Below, in pieces: positions 1-5,824 of a stretch of 9,203 nt of DNA. The position numbers and the translations under genes are program-made. Where the stretch lies: positions 7,470 through 16,672 of the forward strand of contig DLOQ01000028.1 of NCBI GenBank assembly GCA_002479655.1. The letters are read 5' to 3'. The notes under the pieces were generated by a model. That model was not told the origin of the DNA, did not search any database, and worked only from the letters and a program-made list of their open reading frames with translations. The DNA is from Lachnospiraceae bacterium UBA7480. GTDB lineage: Bacteria > Bacillota > Clostridia > Lachnospirales > Lachnospiraceae. The first letter of the stretch is position 1; each line of letters begins with the position of its first letter.

Positions 1-2
1 CC

Positions 3-2594
3 GCTATTTACGCGCAGCCGGTTGAAGACAGCGGTGAGGATGCTGCCAGAGATGCGGCGACTATTGGGGATACGACACCTGCCGGGAATACGACACCTGC
101 CGCAGATACGGCGTCTGCTGCGGCGCCGAGAACCGTCATGGAGAATATTAAGACGGATAACGAAACAGAGCAGAAGGACGATGCGGCGGCACAGGCTGAC
201 GCAATACAGACCGGGCAGGAGAGTGACCTTGAAACGGTATCCGAGCCGGGCAAGAAAAATGATTTTGCAAGCTTTGTGGAAACATTGATTGGTCCCGATA
301 AGAAAATGAAGTTTATTTTCGGGGCGGGCATTGCAGTCGTCTTCCTCGTGGTGATAACTGCCATATGGATAAACCGTTCCGCAAGGGAAGATGCCGTCAT
401 GGTTGATGGTCAGAATACGGGAGTGGATGCTCCGAGTGAAAATCATGTGTCCGATGTCCCTGTTGATTATTCAGATCCCCACATTTTTGACAATGCGGTC
501 AGATTTACAAGTGGCAATGAAGAGGAATTTCAAAGCCTGATGGAAGATGATTCCGTTGAATCGGTGATCATGGATTGCAATAACAGTTTTGTAAACAGAG
601 AAGCAGTCATAACCAAACCGGTTTTATTATCAGCAGATACGATCTGGTATCCGGACAGTCTGACCATTGCGGAGAACGGTCATCTGCGTGTGGAAGGGAC
701 TCTGGATATGGAGTCCCGTTATCTCAGGGTGTTCGGAGATGTCATGAGGATCTATGCTGCGGATGGCGGTAGAGTCTGGCTGGGCGGCGGATTTGTATGG
801 ATGGAAGACGAAAACTGCCTTGTCAGCGCCCCAAATGGTGAAATATCGATGAAACATGGGCTCACATTGCCTGAAACTGTTTTTGAGGGAAATGATGTAT
901 GTTCCGTTACGGATCATGCCTCATTGCAGAGCGCGATCGAAGCGGGCGGACCGGTCAGTATTGATGCGGATCTTACCTTGGAGGAGAACGTAATATTTTT
1001 CGCCCCTGTCCGTATTTCGGAAGGCGTAACGGTAAAGACGATGCAGAAAGAGTTTACATTAGAAGGAGCCGTTCTGATCAACAATGGTACGCTGGAAGGG
1101 AATCTGGGTGTACGAAACGGAGGAACCGTCATTAACAATCATGTGCTTAAAATGGCGGGAGGAGATGGGATATCCGCTTTATGGGTTCAAGATGAAAGCG
1201 CGGTGATCAATTTTGGTACGATGGATGTTGATGATATAAGCCGTTTCTGGCAAAACTCTTTGTTTATGAATATGGGAGATTTAAACTGTTGCGATTTCTA
1301 TTTGATCGGCGGACATATGATCAATATGGGAAATGTCGTAGTAAAGGGTCAGGAACTCGGATTTGAAATTCAAAATGACAGCAGATTCTGGAATAAGACC
1401 GGAGGTGTGGTAACCGTCAAAGAATCCGCAAATATGCGCAATAACAGTTGGATCAACAACGCAGGAGAAATTGTGATTGAACGTGGCGGCTGTTTTAATA
1501 ATAAGGTGCTTATCAATTACGGAACCTTTCAGGTACAAAGCGGCGCCAATGTGGATCCGGAAGGAGCAGGCATCTATTACGGAAGCGGCCAATATGATAT
1601 TTCCGAAGCGGATATTAAAGTATATCATGAATCTCTTTATGAACCGGAAGGTGTGGGAGAAACGGCGGAGGTAACAAATGAAGAGGAGCTTCTGGCAGCA
1701 TTGGAAGATTCAAAAATAACAGCAGTGTATGTCAGGGGAAATATCAGCGCGCATACGGATCTGACGATAAGAAAGCAGCTGTTTATTGATAACGGTTGCT
1801 CGCTGACTATGGCGGATGATGCGGCAATCATAGATTATGGAAATGCTATTATGCTGGAAGAGTATGCTTCTCTGCAAGGAAATAACATCACGCTGCGTGA
1901 AGACGCGCAGATCTATATGAAGGGAAATTCCAATTTAATTGTGGATGAGAACGGAAGTTTAACATTGGACAGTTCTATCATATATGGTTGGGGAGTCAAT
2001 ATCAAATTGAACGGCGCTGTTTTCCTTTTGGAGAATGAAGCCGGATTGACATTTGATGATATAGATTCTCTGGAAGTGTTTGGCAGCGAGATCATACTGC
2101 AAAATAAAAGCGTATTTGCGATGCCGCCGTCCTGCAACACGATGAGTATCCGCGGAAGCAGTATCACACTTTCTGAAGAAGGCGGACAGTCATATTTTTA
2201 CACGGGTTCGGATATGAAGCTGACAGACTGTAGTCTGTGTATTGATACAGGCGTATTCCGAAACGCGGACAGAAATCTGGATCTGTCAAATTGCACCATA
2301 AATGTTGCACCGGATGGCGGATTTATAAGTGAGTTGTCTAACCTGTCGCTTCTTAACGAAACATCGCTGCATAATGAAGGGTATGTTTCTATAAGCGGTT
2401 GGGATGAGTTCAAATTCACAGTGCATGGAGAGATAGAAAATTATGGGACTATGGAATTGGGTATGAGCGATATAGAGCTGTCGGAGCCGATTAATAATCA
2501 GAACAACTTTTATTATTTGGGTGGTTATTATCGAAATAGTGACCGTGAATGGGATGACGCTTATGTGATTGGAAATGCACCGATTGAACGATGA
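3..2594 (+). CDS. Membrane-anchored beta-helix-like surface protein, 5' truncated
   Basis: The frame is open without a stop from base 3, and the ATG at 138 has no Shine-Dalgarno before it, so the real start lies before the window. Counting from Met at 138, residues 1-56 are a polar, acidic, Ala-rich linker, continuing a Thr/Pro/Ala-rich stretch encoded at 3-137. KKMK precedes a membrane helix at about 59-78, so the linker should be cytosolic and the rest outside. The ectodomain holds three related modules beginning near 121, 255 and 511. Each has a short acidic helix (EEEFQSLMEDD, ASLQSAIEAG, EEELLAALEDS) followed by beta strands of the type LTI-x-K/hydrophobic-I. A ladder of hydrophobic-N-x-G motifs at roughly 21-residue spacing suggests a right-handed parallel beta-helix. 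No catalytic motif or LPXTG is visible. Proteins of this build often start with a zinc ribbon, but that part is not in the window. The function is unknown; a structural or adhesive role is a guess. Confidence 0.85.
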   Translation, partial: AIYAQPVEDSGEDAARDAATIGDTTPAGNTTPAADTASAAAPRTVMENIKTDNETEQKDDAAAQADAIQTGQESDLETVSEPGKKNDFASFVETLIGPDKKMKFIFGAGIAVVFLVVITAIWINRSAREDAVMVDGQNTGVDAPSENHVSDVPVDYSDPHIFDNAVRFTSGNEEEFQSLMEDDSVESVIMDCNNSFVNREAVITKPVLLSADTIWYPDSLTIAENGHLRVEGTLDMESRYLRVFGDVMRIYAADGGRVWLGGGFVWMEDENCLVSAPNGEISMKHGLTLPETVFEGNDVCSVTDHASLQSAIEAGGPVSIDADLTLEENVIFFAPVRISEGVTVKTMQKEFTLEGAVLINNGTLEGNLGVRNGGTVINNHVLKMAGGDGISALWVQDESAVINFGTMDVDDISRFWQNSLFMNMGDLNCCDFYLIGGHMINMGNVVVKGQELGFEIQNDSRFWNKTGGVVTVKESANMRNNSWINNAGEIVIERGGCFNNKVLINYGTFQVQSGANVDPEGAGIYYGSGQYDISEADIKVYHESLYEPEGVGETAEVTNEEELLAALEDSKITAVYVRGNISAHTDLTIRKQLFIDNGCSLTMADDAAIIDYGNAIMLEEYASLQGNNITLREDAQIYMKGNSNLIVDENGSLTLDSSIIYGWGVNIKLNGAVFLLENEAGLTFDDIDSLEVFGSEIILQNKSVFAMPPSCNTMSIRGSSITLSEEGGQSYFYTGSDMKLTDCSLCIDTGVFRNADRNLDLSNCTINVAPDGGFISELSNLSLLNETSLHNEGYVSISGWDEFKFTVHGEIENYGTMELGMSDIELSEPINNQNNFYYLGGYYRNSDREWDDAYVIGNAPIER
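67..120 (+). repeat. 18-bp tandem repeat, three copies, in the linker coding region
   Basis: Copies at 67-84 and 85-102 match at 17 of 18 bases (core ATACGACACCTGCCG). A third copy at 103-120 matches at about 12 of 18. The repeat is in frame and encodes GDTTPA, GNTTPA and ADTASA, so changes in copy number would lengthen or shorten the cytosolic linker without breaking the gene. Confidence 0.75.
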
Positions 2595-2630
2595 ACTGCG
2601 TTGATAGAAATGTTTTATGTGAATGAGATG

Positions 2631-2659
2631 ATCGCCTATGTATCAAACACATAGGCGAT
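2631..2659. terminator. Stem-loop between convergent genes, possible terminator
   Basis: An 11-bp perfect stem (ATCGCCTATGT at 2631-2641 with its complement at 2649-2659) encloses a 7-base loop. It overlaps the last codons and stop of the minus-strand regulator and lies 36 bases after the stop of the plus-strand gene. Neither side has a clear T tract, so it may not be a strong intrinsic terminator; it could instead block read-through or stabilise 3' ends. Confidence 0.45.
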
Positions 2660-3742
2660 TACTTGCTCTAATCGTTCGCTCATGGATTCTTCCGCGTTGC
2701 AGGAAATGGCGTAAAGGATCAGCCAGTCTGCTGCGTTGCGGGGGTCTAAAGGCGCCATGCCGCAGTCGTCTAAAATGGCGTTCAACGTCCACCAGTGATA
2801 TTCTACCCGTTCTTCCAAAGGGGTGTAGTCTTCATCCAATTCCCGGTAAGCATCGGGGTCTGATATTTCGTTTTCCGTTACGACATAAAGTAACAGTAAC
2901 AGTTTACGGGGAATGTCTTCTTTATGATTGCGGATATTTTTAATAGAGGTCGTATTGGGCCAGTTTTGCTTTAACAGCTTCTGGACGACGCTGTAATCTG
3001 TCCGTTTTCTGCCGGAAGGAACATTCATGGAAAGATAAATATTCATTACGGCTTCTAAAGAGTAATCCGACTCTGTATCGCTTTCCCAGCAGGGAGTCGG
3101 GTGAATGAGCTGGTTTAAGAATTTTTCAAAATAATAATAGGCGCGCAGATGCATAGCGCCAAAATTATTCAGATTCTTTATATAGCAGTTTTTCAAGTCG
3201 TCCAATGTATATATGACCTGAAATTCAGCCTGTAATTCATGTGTAAGATGTGATGTCCGTTTGGTTCTGGCCAGATTCAATTCACGGATCGGCGGCAGCG
3301 TGAAATAAAATTGTATGGCATCCTGATAGCTGTAGCCGTTGCGCAGAAACCATACAAGGATGATTTCACGGTTATCCCGATATTGAATACAATATTCCGT
3401 ACAGAGGCACAGCAGATAGTTGAGCTGCTGTTCGCTTAGCTGCAGGGCAAAAGCGATTCGGAAGATGTCATCTCTATTGGAAGGACGGTTTTTCCCGGAG
3501 ATCCAATTGCGGATTTTTTTAGAAATCGATTGTGAAGAGGCGCCCGGAGTAGCTGTCAGAAAAAAGTCTGTCAGACGTGCAGTCAGGTCGGGCGCAGTAT
3601 ACATTTCTTTTAAGCTGTCGGCAAAGTTCCGCATAATGATGCTGCCGTTTCGCAGATAATCGGCAGCCATGGCAGGCGTCATTTTTCCATATACGATATT
3701 CTCATATTCAATGGCAGATAAGCGGGTTAATCCGGTTGGCAT
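2636..3742 (-). CDS. HTH (XRE-like) regulator-family protein, 368 aa
   Basis: Residues about 73-115 read as a helix-turn-helix of the type ISKKIRNWISGK-x-RP-x-x-R-x-x-IFRIAFAL-x-L. This resembles an XRE/Cro-like DNA-binding unit in which the WISGK segment corresponds to the end of the recognition region. The helical middle (116-150, with RNGYSYQDAIQFYF) and the C-terminal part (LNAILDDCGMAPLDPRNAADWLILYAI, 320-346) look like a family common in Lachnospiraceae, recognised from memory and without an assigned function. There is no membrane segment or known ligand domain. The start at 3742 is supported by AAAAGGG at 3749-3755 with a 6-base spacer. A near-consensus promoter lies about 50 bases upstream. 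It is divergent from the Rpn nuclease gene and convergent with the surface-protein gene. A role as repressor of its own and the nuclease promoter is inference. Confidence 0.8.
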   Translation of the reverse strand: MPTGLTRLSAIEYENIVYGKMTPAMAADYLRNGSIIMRNFADSLKEMYTAPDLTARLTDFFLTATPGASSQSISKKIRNWISGKNRPSNRDDIFRIAFALQLSEQQLNYLLCLCTEYCIQYRDNREIILVWFLRNGYSYQDAIQFYFTLPPIRELNLARTKRTSHLTHELQAEFQVIYTLDDLKNCYIKNLNNFGAMHLRAYYYFEKFLNQLIHPTPCWESDTESDYSLEAVMNIYLSMNVPSGRKRTDYSVVQKLLKQNWPNTTSIKNIRNHKEDIPRKLLLLLYVVTENEISDPDAYRELDEDYTPLEERVEYHWWTLNAILDDCGMAPLDPRNAADWLILYAISCNAEESMSERLEQVIAYVFDT

Positions 3743-3792
3743 AAATTTCCCTTTTGCTGCTGTATTTCGGGCATTTACATCCCGATATTTTA

Positions 3793-3820
3793 ATTATAGC
3801 GTGTAAAATACGAAAATCAA
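3793..3820 (-). promoter_or_regulatory. Sigma-A type promoter of the HTH regulator
   Basis: Read on the minus strand: TTGATT (3815-3820), a 16-base spacer, then a perfect TATAAT (3793-3798). Transcription would begin near 3786, leaving a leader of about 45 bases before the start codon at 3742. The leader contains a short dyad, GGG-N9-CCC, that is too weak to call. Confidence 0.75.
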
Positions 3821-3867
3821 GTGAAATCAGGCAGGAATTTCCCATGGCTAAATTTGATTCGATTTGC

Positions 3868-3896
3868 TTGACACAAATTGTAACATCTGTTACAAT
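3868..3896 (+). promoter_or_regulatory. Sigma-A type promoter of the Rpn nuclease gene
   Basis: A perfect TTGACA (3868-3873), a 17-base spacer and TACAAT (3891-3896) make this close to consensus. Transcription would begin near 3903 and give a 5' leader of about 160 bases before the ATG at 4063. The 3' part of the spacer and the whole -10 box lie within a palindrome, as expected of a repressed promoter. Confidence 0.85.
3877..3896. promoter_or_regulatory. Palindromic operator candidate over the -10 box
   Basis: ATTGTAAC (3877-3884), four bases ATCT, then GTTACAAT (3889-3896): a perfect 8+8 inverted repeat. Binding here would block RNA polymerase. The regulator is not known; the divergently encoded HTH protein is the nearest candidate. 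The core TGTAA-N6-TTACA is one base shorter than the GlnR/TnrA box. Confidence 0.7.
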
Positions 3897-3946
3897 GACG
3901 CTACATATCTGGGAAACATCTAATGATGTGATATCTGCCATTTCGG

Positions 3947-3975
3947 TTGACAATCCCTGTATGAATAAACAAAAT
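3947..3975 (+). promoter_or_regulatory. Possible second, weaker promoter for the nuclease gene
   Basis: A perfect TTGACA (3947-3952) is followed after 17 bases by CAAAAT (3970-3975), a 4-of-6 match to the -10 consensus. It would give a leader of about 80 bases. The poor -10 makes this a weak call. Confidence 0.3.
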
Positions 3976-4030
3976 ATAGCGGATTGCAGTGAATGGCATG
4001 ATAGGAAATGTTTTCGATATCATATAGTAA

Positions 4031-4056
4031 CTTCTTTCCGCAAAATACGAAAGGAG
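4031..4056 (+). promoter_or_regulatory. Hairpin that sequesters the nuclease ribosome binding site
   Basis: The SD AAGGAG (4051-4056) has good strength and a 6-base spacer to ATG 4063, and it decides the start. It is also the 3' arm of a hairpin: CTTCTTTC-C-G at 4031-4040 pairs with CGAAAGGAG at 4048-4056. This gives nine further base pairs after the closing G-C, with one bulged C, one G-U pair and a 7-base loop, covering the entire SD. Confidence 0.5.
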
Positions 4057-4062
4057 TACAGT

Positions 4063-4959
4063 ATGAAAGAAAAACATTTTAGGAAAGAAGCAGTAAAGGG
4101 AACAGCGAAAGAAGTAACAAAGAAAGCCGCGAATGATATAATGGCGGGAACAACGTCGGAGCTGCAGACAGGGAGGAAGACGCTCCGGGAGATGGATCTG
4201 TTAGATGATTTTCTGTTCGGGACGATGGTGACTTATCCGGAAATCGGGGAACGGTTTGTAAAAAGCATTTTGAAAACGATTTTTGGCAGAGAGTTTAAGC
4301 ATCTGTCCGTCACGGCGCAGAAGGTGTTATATGGTTCGGATTCCAATCTGCACGGTGCGAGGCTGGATGTTTATACAGAGCCGGAGATAGAGGATCATGG
4401 GGAAGAACGGGCAGTTGTCTATGATATTGAACCCGATCGCAATGACAGCATAGCAGATAAAAAGGCATTACCGCGCAGGATGCGATTTTACCACGGTAAG
4501 ATTGCCGCAAGAAGCTTAAACTCCGGCGCGGACTATGATCATCTGAAGAATGTTGTTATCATTATGATCATGTCCTATGATCCGTTTGGTCAGAACCGCA
4601 TGGTTTATACCATAAAAAACAAATGTGTAGAACTGCCGGAGATGGAATACAAGGACGGTGCAAGCACCCTGCTTCTATACACAAAAGGAACAGAGGGGAT
4701 TCCTAGCGCGGCGCTAAAACAGATGCTTCATTATATGGAAGAAACGACCTATGAGAATGCAGTAAATGAGGAATTGCGTGAGATTCACAGAATGGTTGAG
4801 ACAGTAAAAAACGATCAGGAGGTGGGCGGAATGCGTATAAAAATCATGGAAGAAAATTATAATTTGAAGCAAGAGGTCACAAAGCAAGCGGATGAAATCG
4901 CAAAACTTACTGAAGAAATCATAAGTCTGCGGGAAGAACTGAACCGAAGAAACCAATAA
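4063..4959 (+). CDS. Rpn/PDDEXK_2-family nuclease ('transposase'), 298 aa
   Basis: The sequence has the signature order of the Rpn / PD-(D/E)XK nuclease-family transposase group: MDLLDDFLFG at 44-53, GARLDVYTE at 98-106, VVYDIEPD at 118-125, LPRRMRFYHGKI at 136-147, DPFGQNRMVYTI at 173-184, and the ASTLLLYTKGT strand at 200-210. Known Rpn proteins are DNA endonucleases that raise RecA-independent recombination; some are linked to phage defence. D102 and E123 fit the catalytic acids. Where the family usually reads E-x-Q or E-x-K, this one has E-P-D (123-125), which may alter or abolish cleavage. The C-terminal 257-298 is a predicted coiled coil (heptad-like NLKQEVTKQADEIAKLTEEI). The first 40 residues are basic. 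The start at 4063 has SD AAGGAG. No terminal inverted repeats flank it, so it is not an intact mobile element. Confidence 0.88.
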   Translation: MKEKHFRKEAVKGTAKEVTKKAANDIMAGTTSELQTGRKTLREMDLLDDFLFGTMVTYPEIGERFVKSILKTIFGREFKHLSVTAQKVLYGSDSNLHGARLDVYTEPEIEDHGEERAVVYDIEPDRNDSIADKKALPRRMRFYHGKIAARSLNSGADYDHLKNVVIIMIMSYDPFGQNRMVYTIKNKCVELPEMEYKDGASTLLLYTKGTEGIPSAALKQMLHYMEETTYENAVNEELREIHRMVETVKNDQEVGGMRIKIMEENYNLKQEVTKQADEIAKLTEEIISLREELNRRNQ

Positions 4960-4977
4960 ATGTTTTTTACCGCAAAC

Positions 4978-5004
4978 ATAACCCGCCGTGCCGTTCTGGG
5001 TTAT
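4978..5004. other. Stem-loop downstream of the nuclease gene
   Basis: ATAACCC (4978-4984) and GGGTTAT (4998-5004) form a perfect 7-bp stem around a 13-base GC-rich loop. It lies 18 bases after the nuclease stop. The following sequence is AT-rich but not a clean T tract. It may assist termination or protect the 3' end. Confidence 0.4.
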
Positions 5005-5029
5005 TATATCATTTAAATAATAAACGCAG

Positions 5030-5065
5030 AAAACAAATGCCCATTGTGAAGTCGTTTGTTTTTTT
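5030..5065 (+). terminator. Intrinsic terminator after the nuclease gene
   Basis: AAAACAAATG (5030-5039) pairs with CGTTTGTTTT (5053-5062), ten pairs including one G-U, with a 13-base loop. The T run continues to 5065. The stem is AT-rich, so the strength is uncertain, but its position between the nuclease and the sigma factor gene fits a transcript end. Confidence 0.5.
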
Positions 5066-5138
5066 GTGTTAAAATAAGAAAAATTAAAAAATGCCATAAA
5101 AATAGTGCCGCTCAATCGTATCTATGTTGGAGAGGCAG

Positions 5139-5149
5139 AGAGGATCAAT
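5139..5149 (+). promoter_or_regulatory. RBS that decides the sigma factor start
   Basis: AGAGG at 5139-5143 stands 6 bases before GTG 5150. The other in-frame GTG at 5105 has only A-rich sequence ahead of it and no SD. The protein beginning at 5150 (M-T-E-A-E-F-E) also matches the usual N-terminus of this sigma family. Confidence 0.65.
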
Positions 5150-5824
5150 GTGACAGAGGCGGAATTCGAAGGTTGTATCAAAAGAATATGCCATGGAGAT
5201 CAGATGGGGCTGAAGGATATCTATGTGGAATATCTGCCGTATATCTACCGTGTGATCTATGGAATCGTGGGAAATAAGGAAAACGCTGAAGATATCACCA
5301 GCGATTTCTTTGTGAAATTGTGGTCTTTTGCGCCAAAATACCGTCCCGGCAACGGGCATAAAGGATATCTTGCAACGATTGCAAGAAATATGGCGGTCGA
5401 TCATTTGAGGAAATGCCGCCGGGAGATCCCGATGGAGGATCCGGAACAGATGATCTACGGGATAAGATCCGGAACAGCTGCCGATCGTGACACGGACGCT
5501 GACCGAACAATGGAAGCTGGATCAGATCATGGTATGGATGGGTGCGGAGCAGATCATAATGCTGAAAAAGGCGTAAGAAAAGACGTGATGGGGAGCGGAT
5601 CTGAGAGACCTGCGGAGACGCCGGAAGAACAGGTGGTGTCAAATCTCAGTCTGAAAGAGGCTCTGGAGAAGTTAAAGCCGGAGGAGCGGCGCATCATAGA
5701 TATGAAGGTTTTAGGAGAAATGACATTTAAGGAGATTGCTGAGCTGCTGGATATCCCCATGGGGACGGTGACCTGGCGTTATCAGGAAGGAATCAAGCGG
5801 TTAAGGAGGTGCGGATATGAGTAA
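5150..5824 (+). CDS. ECF-type RNA polymerase sigma factor, 224 aa
   Basis: This is a sigma-70 family factor with only regions 2 and 4. Region 2 spans about 20-90: GLKDIYVEYLPYIYRVIYGI, then NAEDITSDFFVKLW for core binding, then GYLATIARNMAVDHLRK for -10 recognition. Region 4 spans about 165-222: LKPEERRIIDMKVLGEMTFKEIAELLDIPMGTVTWR is the HTH that reads the -35. The linker between them (about 92-163) is unusually long, acidic and low in complexity for an ECF factor. The start is GTG 5150. The stop overlaps the start of the anti-sigma gene by 8 bases (ATGAGTAA), so the two are translationally coupled. Sigma factors of this kind usually drive their own operon, but no clear promoter was found upstream. 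Confidence 0.9.
   Translation: MTEAEFEGCIKRICHGDQMGLKDIYVEYLPYIYRVIYGIVGNKENAEDITSDFFVKLWSFAPKYRPGNGHKGYLATIARNMAVDHLRKCRREIPMEDPEQMIYGIRSGTAADRDTDADRTMEAGSDHGMDGCGADHNAEKGVRKDVMGSGSERPAETPEEQVVSNLSLKEALEKLKPEERRIIDMKVLGEMTFKEIAELLDIPMGTVTWRYQEGIKRLRRCGYE

Larger units (their letters stand above)
3743..4062. other. 320-base divergent intergenic control region
   Basis: This gap separates the start codons of the HTH regulator (minus) and the Rpn nuclease (plus). It holds one promoter per strand with the -35 boxes 47 bases apart, a perfect palindrome on the plus promoter, a weaker second plus promoter, small dyads, and an SD-burying hairpin. A plus-strand reading frame is open from an ATG at 3754 into the nuclease gene, but the main promoter lies inside it and no SD precedes it, so it is not counted as coding. 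Confidence 0.75.

Noticed and set aside
3879..3894. GlnR/TnrA binding box
   Set aside because: The half-sites fit TGTNA and TNACA, but the gap is 6 bases rather than 7, and nothing nearby concerns nitrogen metabolism.
3754..4062. An in-frame extension of the nuclease gene to an ATG at 3754 (103 extra residues)
   Set aside because: There is no SD at 3754. The near-consensus promoter at 3868-3896 lies inside the extension, and a good SD stands before ATG 4063, where the family-like protein begins.
4063..4959. Intact insertion sequence carried by the 'transposase' gene
   Set aside because: No matching terminal inverted repeats or target duplications were seen around it, and Rpn-family genes commonly stand alone with their own promoter.
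5044..5075. Promoter for the sigma factor gene (TTGTGA ... TAAAAT)
   Set aside because: The spacing is 20 bases and it overlaps the terminator hairpin; no better pair was found, so none is called.
4714..5115. Minus-strand 133-residue frame over the nuclease end and its downstream gap
   Set aside because: It is antisense to a well-supported gene, has no RBS and has no recognisable domain.
5105..5149. GTG at 5105 as the sigma factor start
   Set aside because: No SD precedes it. The GTG at 5150 has AGAGG at a 6-base spacing and gives the usual sigma N-terminus.
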